From assembly GCF_013343215.1 (NCBI RefSeq), contig NZ_CP039147.1, positions 1 to 54,764 on the forward strand: a stretch of 54,764 bases of DNA, read 5' to 3'. The notes under the pieces are model-generated. The model saw only the letters and a list, made by a program, of their open reading frames with translations. It was not told the DNA's origin and did not search any database. The stretch is from Acinetobacter sp. 10FS3-1 (GTDB lineage Bacteria; Pseudomonadota; Gammaproteobacteria; Pseudomonadales; Moraxellaceae). Positions within the stretch are counted from its first letter, which is position 1, and the number at the start of each line of letters is the position of its first letter. This document shows, piece by piece, positions 1 to 7,492 of this stretch. Made by a program: the position numbers and the translations under genes.

Positions 1-292
1 ACGCTTAAACAGCGTGGCTTGTAAATTAGTATAAATAATTTTGTTGTTCTACAATTTTGATCGTATCTTAGTTTTTTCTCATAGTTCATGAACTTTAAAA
101 TTCTAAACCAAGACTAATATTTATATAAGCAATTGAAAATACAATACATAGTTTCTTTATACACTTATGAAGTGAACTTTAGGTGAACATAAGTTAAATA
201 GAAATTTTTAATTAGTTCAGCACAAACGTACAATCTTTAAGGCCTATAACTCGATACCGTTCTCTCTTTGATGTTTATTGCTATCTAATTGA
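1..292. other. Intergenic leader upstream of lysE
   Basis: AT-rich stretch with no convincing gene on either strand. It probably carries the promoter of the LysE-type gene that begins just after it, but no clear -35/-10 pair stands out. No repeat or mobile-element end was recognised. Confidence 0.4.
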
Positions 293-898
293 GTGAACTC
301 TGTGGAAATATTTCTTTATACATTAAGCGTTATGTATAGCCCAGGCCCTGTAAATTTTATGGGGCTAAATTCTGGCCTTACAGGTCAATTAAAAAAGACT
401 ATAGGATTTTACCTAGGCATTGGTTTCGCCATGTTGATCTTATTCGTATTGTTTGGCTATATAGGTGAAGCTGTTATTCCACATGGATTGATTCATTATA
501 TTGCTTTAGCGGGTGCAATTTATACATTCTACTTGGCTATAAAAATGATTAGGGCGAATGTAGAAACAACTCAACAGCAAGAAAGCCATCTAACATTCTT
601 AAATGGCTTATTTATTCAGTTATTAAATCCAAAAGCCATTCTCGTCATTCTACCTGTTACGACAATTATGTACCCTGCAGCCAAAATCACAGGAATCATG
701 ATCTTGATAGTTTCTTTACTGATTTCACTTGGTGCTGTTGGCGCACCATTCACCTATGCTCTGGTTGGAAAAGTATTAGGCAACAAAATTGCTAATCCTA
801 TCTGGTTTAATCGGCTAAATAAGCTGATGGGTATACTCTTGATTTTATCAGGGCTTTTTATGTTCAAAGATTTTCTTAATGGAATAAATCTGCTGTAG
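293..898 (+). CDS. lysE: LysE/RhtB-family amino-acid exporter
   Basis: Inner-membrane exporter of the LysE/RhtB superfamily, which moves basic amino acids, threonine/homoserine or related metabolites out of the cell. The 201-residue length and about six hydrophobic segments fit the family. The early motif SPGPVNFMGLNSG (around residues 16-28) is the family's conserved SPGP signature. The start is a GTG. The gene converges on an araC-family regulator and shares its downstream hairpin. In published blaOXA-58 plasmids an araC-lysE pair commonly lies beside the ISAba3-blaOXA-58 unit; here that pair sits at the other end of the window from blaOXA-58. Substrate is unknown. Confidence 0.85.
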   Translation: MNSVEIFLYTLSVMYSPGPVNFMGLNSGLTGQLKKTIGFYLGIGFAMLILFVLFGYIGEAVIPHGLIHYIALAGAIYTFYLAIKMIRANVETTQQQESHLTFLNGLFIQLLNPKAILVILPVTTIMYPAAKITGIMILIVSLLISLGAVGAPFTYALVGKVLGNKIANPIWFNRLNKLMGILLILSGLFMFKDFLNGINLL

Positions 899-905
899 GA
901 CAAAT

Positions 906-928
906 TAGCCGTTCAAATCGAACGGCTA
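906..928. terminator. Bidirectional hairpin between lysE and araC
   Basis: Perfect stem TAGCCGTTC/GAACGGCTA with a four- to five-base loop, followed by a T-rich run on the plus strand. It overlaps the stop codon of the minus-strand araC gene, so it can end transcripts from both convergent genes. Confidence 0.75.
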
Positions 929-1744
929 TCTTTTAATATTTATCATTTTCCATTGAGTGGGAGTTAAACCAAATGTTTTTATAAAATGTCTGGTCATATG
1001 ACTCTGATCAAAAAAGCCTGCATTTAAAGCAGCATTAACAATAGACTCCCCTTGAGCAAGGTAGAACTTAACTGTTTCTAAGCGACGCATGATCATATAA
1101 CGGTGTGGGCTAGTTCCAAATAATAATCGGAAATCACGAGAAAGGCTCCAGCGGTCACGATCAGCATGTTTCTCTAAATCTGACAAACTTAAGTTTTCAT
1201 GTGGATACGCCAAAATACACTCACGCGCTCTCTCTGCTGCCTTGTAGTCAAATTTTTTGTTTTGGTTAGATGAAGTATCTGAAATTTCACACAGTGTAGT
1301 TGCCAAATCAAATAGAGCATCTTCCTCTTCTAGGGTATCCATATAATTATTTATATTATTTAGAAAGCTATCCATTGCCCTAAACAGGCGAATATCATTA
1401 CTTAAGCCATGTCTGATAAAAGGCAAAGGTTTACCCTTTAAAATGGTTTGGATCATCGCTGGTTCGGTGTAAATCATTCTATAGCGATAGCCATCTAATG
1501 TTCCTGATTCACCATCATGCTTTTCATCCGGGTGTAGAACCATAGTCATGCCTGGCAAGCTATGTTGCAATGTACCTTTGTAATGAAAGTTTTGAACTCC
1601 GGAAAGAGTCCTGCCAATAGCATAAGTATCATGTCGGTGAGGTTTATAAGCATAATTGGAAAGAAATGCTTCAATTCTTTCTAATTTATGATTTTGAGTG
1701 GGGGATCTCACAATCCAATTATTTCCACTGGAGAAATCAGGCAT
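926..1744 (-). CDS. araC1: AraC-family transcriptional regulator
   Basis: Full-length (272 aa) AraC/XylS-type regulator. The N-terminal part (residues 1-160) is a cupin-like effector-binding domain with the His-rich PHRHDTY motif and PDEKHDG. The C-terminal 100 residues hold two helix-turn-helix units (LSLSDLEKHADRDRWSLSRDF and GFFDQSHMTRHF), the family DNA-binding hallmark. It converges on the LysE exporter and may control it. A pdif site lies 57 bp upstream of its start. This matches the araC gene usually found beside lysE in blaOXA-58 plasmids. Inducer unknown. Confidence 0.88.
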   Translation of the reverse strand: MPDFSSGNNWIVRSPTQNHKLERIEAFLSNYAYKPHRHDTYAIGRTLSGVQNFHYKGTLQHSLPGMTMVLHPDEKHDGESGTLDGYRYRMIYTEPAMIQTILKGKPLPFIRHGLSNDIRLFRAMDSFLNNINNYMDTLEEEDALFDLATTLCEISDTSSNQNKKFDYKAAERARECILAYPHENLSLSDLEKHADRDRWSLSRDFRLLFGTSPHRYMIMRRLETVKFYLAQGESIVNAALNAGFFDQSHMTRHFIKTFGLTPTQWKMINIKR

Positions 1745-1800
1745 AATTGATGGCCAATTTTTCGTAGATTCTATTGTAGATTATTTTTCACTTTTCCTAA

Positions 1801-1828
1801 AATTAACATAATACACGTTATACGTAAT
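1801..1828. other. pdif (XerD/XerC) recombination site
   Basis: XerD arm AATTAACATAA, six-base spacer TACACG, XerC arm TTATACGTAAT. Each arm differs at one position from the Acinetobacter plasmid consensus (ATTTAACATAA-N6-TTATACGAAAT). It reads XerD then XerC on the plus strand and lies just upstream of araC, as does the second site at 44350. Confidence 0.85.
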
Positions 1829-1866
1829 GCTTGATATTTCTCTTTAAATATCATTATATTAAAGCA

Positions 1867-1907
1867 AGCCGTTCTGAAATATAGGGCACCAGCAGAGCGG
1901 CTTTTTA
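1867..1907 (+). terminator. Orphan rho-independent terminator
   Basis: Stem AGCCGTTCTG/CAGAGCGGCT (9 of 10 pairs) followed by TTTTT. There is no plus-strand gene immediately upstream, so it appears to be left over from a gene removed by recombination at the neighbouring pdif site. Confidence 0.55.
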
Positions 1908-1995
1908 TTGATTATTCATGTTCCACGCTTAAAATTCGAACAGTGTTTCATGATTTTTATAAGTTAAACTAAATTTAGTTGCTAATCCCAATAAG

Positions 1996-2595
1996 CTATT
2001 CACTAACTTGTAAATATCGGTATACCGCCTGACGACTAATCCCAAAAGCTTTCCCTAATGCCATTTTCGATGGATACTTCCCCTCCTTCCATGCTTGTCG
2101 TAAAGCTTCAGCTTGGTCAGGCTTTAGTTTATGCACCCGACCTTTGTACTTCCCCTGAGCAGAGGCGAGTTTTATTCCTTCCTTTTGCCGCTCTAAAATG
2201 ATCTCACGTTCGAACTGTGCAAAAGCACCCATCATTTGAAGCATCAAATTATCCATCGGGGTGGATTCGGCTGTAAAAGTAATATTTTCTTTTACAAACT
2301 GGATGGCGATCCCTCGTTTGACCAGTTTATCTACTTCAGTGACCAAATCTTTTAGGCTTCGCGCAAAACGATCCATTGAATGTACAATCACCCTGTCCCC
2401 TTCCCGGACATAGTTCAACATTTCCTGAAATTTAGGTCGGTCAGTATTTTTACCTGAAGCACGGTCAACAAAAATCCGGTCGACCTCAATTCCTTCAAGT
2501 TGACGTCCAGTGTTTTGCTCGACAGAACTTACCCGGACATACCCTACTTTTTGGCCTTTCACTTTTTCACGCCCCAATTGGATAAAAATGAACAA
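1996..2595 (-). CDS. Serine recombinase (resolvase/invertase family)
   Basis: Small serine recombinase of the Tn3-resolvase/Pin-invertase type, 199 aa. The catalytic motif YVRVSSVEQNTGRQ puts the nucleophile at about Ser23; GDRVIVHSMDRFARSL and the long E-helix region with QFEREIILERQKEG follow. The C-terminus is a Hin-type helix-turn-helix (MALGKAFGISRQAVYRYL). The first 11 residues are not conserved in the family, and a GTG at 2562 is a likely real start. It lies between two pdif-type sites, and an inverted-repeat region just upstream (2621-2698) may be its crossover or operator site. Role: plasmid multimer resolution or inversion. Confidence 0.88.
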   Translation of the reverse strand: MFIFIQLGREKVKGQKVGYVRVSSVEQNTGRQLEGIEVDRIFVDRASGKNTDRPKFQEMLNYVREGDRVIVHSMDRFARSLKDLVTEVDKLVKRGIAIQFVKENITFTAESTPMDNLMLQMMGAFAQFEREIILERQKEGIKLASAQGKYKGRVHKLKPDQAEALRQAWKEGKYPSKMALGKAFGISRQAVYRYLQVSE

Positions 2596-2620
2596 TTTCG
2601 TAAATTATAATTCTTTAACA

Positions 2621-2698
2621 CTAAAGTTACATGTTACTTATGATTAAAAATCATTTAAATGATACATAATTTCATGAACTTCCAGATTGTAACTTTAG
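2621..2698. repeat. Inverted-repeat cluster upstream of serine recombinase
   Basis: Perfect 11-bp inverted repeats CTAAAGTTACA (2621-2631) and TGTAACTTTAG (2688-2698) bracket a 14-bp palindrome ATCATTTAAATGAT (2650-2663). Position and symmetry suit a resolvase res site or operator. The function is inferred. Confidence 0.5.
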
Positions 2699-3011
2699 GG
2701 TATAGTCTAAATTTACTAGTTTTGGATACATATTTTGGTCTTATTCATAAGAAGCTGAAAAAGTAATTAGTTAATTACTTTCAATTCAGCAGTAAAACTG
2801 ATTCAATTCATGGAACACTATCTTGAATAGTGAGTATGGAACATGAAAAAATATAAAAAAAACCTCGATTGGAAAAAAGTGGCTTTAAATATTGAACTAT
2901 AGCTTTGAAAAATAAAAGATTTATGTGTAACTATTCCTATCATTACACTATTGCCTATAGATAGTGCCATAATTAGTAATATATAAATTTTACATTTACT
3001 GAATTAAACCG
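2699..3011. other. Intergenic region, no gene seen
   Basis: AT-rich, about 310 bp. It contains a small hairpin (CACTAT-cttga-ATAGTG, near 2816-2832) but no convincing reading frame. It presumably holds the promoter for the Abi_C-type gene that follows. Confidence 0.4.
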
Positions 3012-3857
3012 ATGAAATTATCTGACTTTTCTACTCAACGTATTGGCGAATATATAGCTGGGGACCTCGAAGGCTGGCCCTATAGACGTGGGGTCGATCT
3101 TGTGGAATTTTTCAATAAAATGGGCTTTAGGGAAACCTATGGACAAGGTTTTCCAAGCCGTGCTATTTATGCAAAAGAAAAAGTTTCTGAACTGAATGGT
3201 AAGCCCAAGCTAAAAGATGTCATTCGAGAAATGCTTGACCCTAGGCTCTGGATCGATCTTACGCCTAAGGGTCATTTAGTAGAAACTTGTGCTGCTCAAG
3301 TCAATGAAATTTTAAATTATGATGGCTATGAAGTAGTTAGAGATGGAAATTTTTACAAAGTACGAGAGTTAGCTGGAACAATTATTGAAATTGAGAATAG
3401 ATTTGAAAAATCTGAAGAACTTAGTGAACTTCTTATAGAAGAACAAATCCAAAAATGTAAAGCTAAAATTGAGGCTGAAGACTACTCTGGTGCCATAACT
3501 AATGCACGTAGCTTAATTGAAGCAGTGTGTGTGAAAATTGAAGCTGAACTAGATCCTAATGCTAAAGGAAATGATGGAGACTTAGTTAAAATTTTTAATC
3601 GAGTAAGAAAGCTATTAAATCTAGATCCAAGCAGGCAGGATATTTCTGACTCGCTTAAACAAGTTTTGTCAGGGCTATCTAATATAATTAATGGCCTTGC
3701 CACTATGAGAAATAAAATGTCTGATGCACATGGTGTAACCTATAAACCAAGTAGACACCATGCAAAGCTCGCAGTAAATTCTGCCAAAACACTTGCAGAC
3801 TTCTTATTTGATACAATGAGCTATCAGATAGAGAATGGTCATCTAAAAGGAAAATAA
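3012..3857 (+). CDS. Abortive-infection (Abi_C-like) protein
   Basis: 281-residue protein whose C-terminal half (about residues 155-275) looks like the Abi_C/HEPN-related domain of abortive-infection proteins. It has AITNARSLIEAVCVKI, a GDLVKIFNRVRKLLNLDP segment and the terminal RNKMSDAHG...HHAKLAVNSAKTLADFL. The R-x6-H arrangement in RNKMSDAH resembles the RNase motif of HEPN toxins. The N-terminal part is not recognised. Known members stop phage propagation by killing or arresting the host, often through RNA cleavage. It stands alone between a serine recombinase and a pdif-like site, like a mobile one-gene defence cassette. Activity is inferred. Confidence 0.75.
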   Translation: MKLSDFSTQRIGEYIAGDLEGWPYRRGVDLVEFFNKMGFRETYGQGFPSRAIYAKEKVSELNGKPKLKDVIREMLDPRLWIDLTPKGHLVETCAAQVNEILNYDGYEVVRDGNFYKVRELAGTIIEIENRFEKSEELSELLIEEQIQKCKAKIEAEDYSGAITNARSLIEAVCVKIEAELDPNAKGNDGDLVKIFNRVRKLLNLDPSRQDISDSLKQVLSGLSNIINGLATMRNKMSDAHGVTYKPSRHHAKLAVNSAKTLADFLFDTMSYQIENGHLKGK

Positions 3858-3902
3858 GAAGTTCTTAATTTTCATAGAAAACAGCCGTGATCTTAGATTA
3901 GG

Positions 3903-3930
3903 GCTCCGTATAATCCGTATCATGTTAATT
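3903..3930. other. Candidate pdif (XerC/XerD) site, degenerate
   Basis: XerC-like arm GCTCCGTATAA (8/11), spacer TCCGTA, XerD-like arm TCATGTTAATT (9/11). It lies 46 bp after the Abi_C gene and in the opposite orientation to the site at 1801, so the two would bound a 2.1-kb module with the serine recombinase and the Abi gene. The match is weaker than at the other three sites. Confidence 0.5.
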
Positions 3931-3983
3931 GTAGGAATTCTTAATCTATAGTCTTGTAATATATTTTTTATTTTCACTTATAA

Positions 3984-4631
3984 ATGTTTATGTCTAAGCT
4001 ACCTAGGTTTTCAAAAAAGAATAGAAATCTTCGAAAGAACTATTCTAATTTACTACTATCAAAATCTATTTCTTCTAAATTATCATTTAATAATACTATG
4101 TTTTTTAATGTAAATCTTAGAGGATCGAGATTAAGAAAATGTTCATTTAATACCACAAATATCTTTTTATCAGATTTTTCCGGAGTAATTTTAAATGGCT
4201 CTAAATTTAAGAATGTTCACTTTAAAAAATGTGTATTTTATGCAACTATTTTCCGTAAATGTAAGTTTATAAATTGCAAATTTGATCAGTGCATTTTTAT
4301 CAATACTAATACTCAAGAATTTACTGAAAGTATTTTAAGCAACTGTATTGAATCGAATTTTTACCAACTTAAAGAACTAAAAACCTCTATAGCTGATCTA
4401 TCTGAATATAAGTCAATTCCCATATTACAAAAAAATAGACTTTTACATTTAAAAGGAGGAAAGATTAATAAAGCAACATTTTCTATTCTTTTATCAGAAT
4501 TCTCTGAAGAAAATATCCTTTTAGCTTTATCTTTAATTTTCTTTGATGATTCTTACAGTAAGCCTAAAATATTAAGTACCTTTAAACTTTTAGAAGTAAT
4601 CAAAATGACTATTGACAACATGCAGCCATAA
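3984..4631 (+). CDS. Pentapeptide-repeat-like protein
   Basis: 215 aa, very AT-rich. The first 110 residues contain tandem A(N/D)LxX-type five-residue repeats (FFNVNLRGSRLRKCSF, NGSKFKNVHFKKCVF, FRKCKFINCKFDQCIF), which fold as a right-handed quadrilateral beta-helix. Residues 120-215 show no recognisable domain. Pentapeptide proteins include DNA-mimic gyrase protectors and effector adaptors; nothing here decides between roles. The start could also be the ATG two codons later. Base composition is lower in GC than the BREX genes, which suggests a separate origin. Confidence 0.6.
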   Translation: MFMSKLPRFSKKNRNLRKNYSNLLLSKSISSKLSFNNTMFFNVNLRGSRLRKCSFNTTNIFLSDFSGVILNGSKFKNVHFKKCVFYATIFRKCKFINCKFDQCIFINTNTQEFTESILSNCIESNFYQLKELKTSIADLSEYKSIPILQKNRLLHLKGGKINKATFSILLSEFSEENILLALSLIFFDDSYSKPKILSTFKLLEVIKMTIDNMQP

Positions 4632-4700
4632 ATAGACTATTAAATAGCTCTGCCCCATCCAATCGAAAGGTTGGATAACTAAGACAAATATTGGGAGCTT

Positions 4701-4883
4701 TTGTTTGGATACAACAATTCAATCACTAGTCTAATAGCTAACATTCTGGGAGGGCTTGCTATGGTAGGAAATATTGCGACTGTTGTTGGTTTTTCAGCTT
4801 TAATTTTTACACTTTTACTTGAAAAAGTAGGAAATAGTTTGACCTTTCGATTGTTTGGGGTGTGTTATAAATCACCTAATTAA
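4701..4883 (+). CDS. Small hydrophobic protein
   Basis: 60 aa starting at TTG, with a GGGAG ribosome site five bases upstream. Residues 8-40 are strongly hydrophobic (LIANILGGLAMVGNIATVVGFSALIF), enough for one or two membrane spans. No family was recognised. It ends 15 bp before the next small gene, so the two may be co-transcribed, perhaps with the AbiTii-type gene further down. Confidence 0.45.
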   Translation: MFGYNNSITSLIANILGGLAMVGNIATVVGFSALIFTLLLEKVGNSLTFRLFGVCYKSPN

Positions 4884-4898
4884 TGTTGGGAGTAAGTT

Positions 4899-5210
4899 AT
4901 GGATATTGTCAATCGTGCTTTGGTTCGTTCATTAGCAACAACTATTGTGAAATTAGAAAAAGAAGAAGAAAAGCAATTTAATCCAAGTTCTGTAGTGGAT
5001 GTTTGGAATACTAAATACGATTTAGTTGAACCAGCTCAATTGCCCACCTTACAGAAACAAGTAACCTTAGAAGTACATGCTGAACGCCATGCTACTACTA
5101 ACTCTCTAAATATTTCAGCACAAGGTATGGCTTCACTTAAAGTAGATCAAGTCTTCGGTAATTTATCTTTGGCTCCTACTGGGTTAGATATAGATCCTGA
5201 AGCAATTTAG
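4899..5210 (+). CDS. Hypothetical protein, 103 aa
   Basis: Unrecognised. It has a good ribosome site (GGGAG, six bases before ATG) and its own strong terminator, so it is probably real. The N-terminal 25 residues are helical and end in a charged KLEKEEEKQ run. The rest is mixed, with a beta-prone HATTNSLNISAQGMASLKVDQVFGNLSL segment. No signal peptide, membrane segment or catalytic motif is visible. It sits between a small membrane protein and an AbiTii-domain protein, so it may belong to the same phage-defence unit; that is inference from position. Confidence 0.55.
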   Translation: MDIVNRALVRSLATTIVKLEKEEEKQFNPSSVVDVWNTKYDLVEPAQLPTLQKQVTLEVHAERHATTNSLNISAQGMASLKVDQVFGNLSLAPTGLDIDPEAI

Positions 5211-5233
5211 GGTTGTTAAAAAATTAATTTCAG

Positions 5234-5275
5234 AATCGCTCTCTAATAATCAAGATTAGTAGGGCGATTTTTTAA
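5234..5275 (+). terminator. Rho-independent terminator
   Basis: Long imperfect stem AATCGCTCT...AGGGCGATT with an inner CTAAT/ATTAG stem, followed by TTTTTT. It lies just after the 103-aa gene and before the AbiTii-domain gene. Confidence 0.7.
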
Positions 5276-5301
5276 TTATTATATTCTTATAGGTACTAGT
5301 A

Positions 5302-6186
5302 TTGTCTGATTCAATAGTTTTACAACTTCAAAGTTTAGCTTCGGATCCCAATAGTAATATTGAGGAGTTATTAAATAAATCTTTATTAGTGGCGAGAAAG
5401 CTAAAAATAAAAGAATTTAGAAAATGGTGTGAGTTAGAACTAGAAGGATATGAAAAAAATACGCTTCCTGAATATCGTAAGTTTAGAGGGCAACTGAAAG
5501 TATTTAATCCTTATCATGGCTTTCAGACTTTTATTATTCCAGATGATCTAGATGAAGTTGTCACATCTATTTCTATTAATCTGTCCGTTGGCGAAATAAA
5601 TAATTTACTAAAACAAGACGGTGATTCTTTTGAAAATGTTATAAGTAACCAAGCGAAACGCCAATTGATGTCTCTGCAAGGTGGATATGACTTAGAGCCC
5701 AGGGTTATATTTAAGAGAAGTCAGTTATTAGGAATAACCTCAAAATTAAGAAATATTATTTTGAATTGGTCCTTACAATTAGAAGAAGATGGAATCCTGG
5801 GTAAAGGTCTTAAATTTAGCGATAAGGAAAAAGAAGCTGCAATGTCTGTAAATCATTTCAATATTCAAAACCTGCAGGGTGTTGCAGGGACAATATCTGG
5901 TGGAACAATTAATCAAAATAATCAGATTAACATAAAAGAAATGGATTTTGATTCTTTGGCTAAATATCTTGCAGCTAATAATATAGCTTTCTCTGACATT
6001 CAAACTTTAAAAGAAGCAATTCAGCATGATTCTATACCTACAGAGTCAAATAAACTTGGTGAAAATGTCAGTGGTTGGATTGCAACAATGATGGGGAAGG
6101 CTGCAAATGGCTCTTGGGATATTGGGATAGCTACTGCAGGAACATTACTGGCACAATCGATAGCAAGTTTCTATGGTTTAGGTTAA
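5302..6186 (+). CDS. AbiTii-domain abortive infection protein
   Basis: 294 aa from a TTG start. The first 150 residues match the AbiTii pattern: a helical bundle with NIEELLNKSLLVARKLKIKE, the KWCELELEGY motif and an LPEYRKFRGQLKV strand. A linker follows with a Gly/Asn-rich turn (GVAGTISGGTINQNNQINIKE, about 193-213) and a MDFDSLAKYLAANNI helix. The C-terminal 40 residues (ATMMGKAANGSW...ATAGTLLAQSIASFYG) are amphipathic or membrane-prone. AbiT was described in lactococci as a late-acting abortive-infection system; the mechanism is unresolved. It may act with the two small genes before it. A terminator follows. Confidence 0.75.
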   Translation: MSDSIVLQLQSLASDPNSNIEELLNKSLLVARKLKIKEFRKWCELELEGYEKNTLPEYRKFRGQLKVFNPYHGFQTFIIPDDLDEVVTSISINLSVGEINNLLKQDGDSFENVISNQAKRQLMSLQGGYDLEPRVIFKRSQLLGITSKLRNIILNWSLQLEEDGILGKGLKFSDKEKEAAMSVNHFNIQNLQGVAGTISGGTINQNNQINIKEMDFDSLAKYLAANNIAFSDIQTLKEAIQHDSIPTESNKLGENVSGWIATMMGKAANGSWDIGIATAGTLLAQSIASFYGLG

Positions 6187-6279
6187 TCATATTAAAACTG
6201 GATAGTTGCTGATTCAGTCATATCTGTGGTCAGATTTTTAGGAAGATTTACAGTTATTTTATCCTCCTCTGAATGCACA

Positions 6280-6310
6280 CCCCCTAACGTCGGTTAGGGG
6301 GTTATTTTAA
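6280..6310. terminator. Strong bidirectional terminator
   Basis: Stem CCCCCTAAC-gtc-GGTTAGGGGG followed by TTATTTT. It lies between the AbiTii-type gene and the convergent acetyltransferase gene and can serve both. Confidence 0.85.
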
Positions 6311-6327
6311 ACTTGCTACACATATGA

Positions 6328-6864
6328 TTAGAGTAATGATTGCACAAACACGAGGGAATTCTGGTATCTCTGTAAACCTTGCTTATCATAGAATCTAGCT
6401 GATTTTTCATCAGCAGCATTCAAATATAAAATTGAACATTGTGGATTCTCTGCGGCAAACTCTCGAGCTAGTGAGATACCCTCAATTAATAGGGTTTCAC
6501 CAAAACCTCTATCTCGATAATCTTGATCAACAGCTAAAAAACAAACTTCCAAAGCCTGAGTCCCTGTAGGCAATTGCAGCTTCTGCTTAAAACTATTTGG
6601 GAGATTGGTTCTATATTTTAAAATAATAAATCCCACAATTTTATTTGGGGATATCAAATATAATACTGAATACGGGCGCTTCTTACGTAATTCCTTGTCA
6701 GGAACAATCTTCATAAATGTTTTATGAATATTCAGATATTTTTCTTCTAATTTAAAATCTTTTCGGCTTTTTAGTTGATCGGGGGTCAACTCGTCAAAAT
6801 CACAAAGTTGAAATTGATTAAGTGAATAGCTTTCGACGAGCTGATTTGTAGGTGATCCCTGCAT
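6328..6864 (-). CDS. GNAT acetyltransferase, likely TacT-type toxin
   Basis: 178 aa GCN5-related N-acetyltransferase. Motif A is visible as CFLAVDQDYRDRGFGETLL (acetyl-CoA pyrophosphate loop R-x-x-G-x-G, about residues 108-126), followed by LYLNAADEKSARFYDKQGL typical of the C-terminal fold. It overlaps the 3' end of a ribbon-helix-helix gene by 47 bases, the layout of type II GNAT/DUF1778 toxin-antitoxins, where the enzyme acetylates aminoacyl-tRNA and blocks translation. A housekeeping acetyltransferase is the alternative, but the paired antitoxin-like gene favours a toxin. Confidence 0.75.
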   Translation of the reverse strand: MQGSPTNQLVESYSLNQFQLCDFDELTPDQLKSRKDFKLEEKYLNIHKTFMKIVPDKELRKKRPYSVLYLISPNKIVGFIILKYRTNLPNSFKQKLQLPTGTQALEVCFLAVDQDYRDRGFGETLLIEGISLAREFAAENPQCSILYLNAADEKSARFYDKQGLQRYQNSLVFVQSLL

Positions 6865-7186
6865 TACGTTTTTTTACCTCTAGCTGCTCTAACTTCTGTA
6901 CAAGCGTATTGTTGTCAGAAAACTTAGAGTTTAATTGTGTTCTTAACCATGCAAGTTCTTCTTTAGATTTAAGACTTAATAATGCAATATCTTCAAAGTA
7001 GATATCAGCTAAAGCCTGCTTAAGAATTGCTTGCTCCATATATTTGCTGATGGATAAACCACCAATCTTTGCTGCACGAGCCACTACGTCATGGACAGAC
7101 TTGTCAACACGAGTAGTCATGCGAGAGACATTGCTATCTCTTTTTTGTTCCTGTGGTGAAACATAAGTTTTCATAACTATTTCCAT
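6818..7186 (-). CDS. Ribbon-helix-helix antitoxin-like protein
   Basis: 122 aa. Residues 18-60 (NVSRMTTRVDKSVHDVVARAAKIGGLSISKYMEQAI) form a ribbon-helix-helix fold like DUF1778/TacA antitoxins, which repress their own operon and neutralise a GNAT toxin through the C-terminal tail. The remaining half is helical and charged. It lies first in the operon and overlaps the acetyltransferase gene, implying translational coupling and a higher dose of antitoxin. Confidence 0.75.
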   Translation of the reverse strand: MEIVMKTYVSPQEQKRDSNVSRMTTRVDKSVHDVVARAAKIGGLSISKYMEQAILKQALADIYFEDIALLSLKSKEELAWLRTQLNSKFSDNNTLVQKLEQLEVKKRNAGITYKSARRKLFT

Positions 7187-7492
7187 TACTAAGTTCCGAA
7201 GTATTAAGTCATTGACTGTTGACGATGTCAGATACCAGTGTGATCATTACTTCAAGAATTAAACAACTGCAAAAAAAGCAGATAAATTCCCACAAATAAA
7301 TTTTAGTATAAAATTTATGAAAAGTAAATTTTTTTTTGACGCCATTTTATTGGATCTTAAGAATTCTAAAAATCCGTTTAACATAAAATCTCATACACCC
7401 AATTCGGGTATTAGGAACCAAAAACCTAATTTTTATAAGCAGATACTCGCTATACTTAAGCAAATTTAGGTATTACTAGAGATTCTTGCTTC
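7187..7492. other. Divergent promoter region
   Basis: About 306 bp of AT-rich DNA between the divergent antitoxin gene and hsdM. No gene was found. TTTAACATAA near 7379 resembles one XerD arm, but no matching XerC arm is correctly spaced, so it is not called pdif. Confidence 0.4.

Noticed and set aside
7375..7405. pdif site upstream of hsdM
   Set aside because: One arm (TTTAACATAA) fits, but the other arm is out of register and poorly matched.
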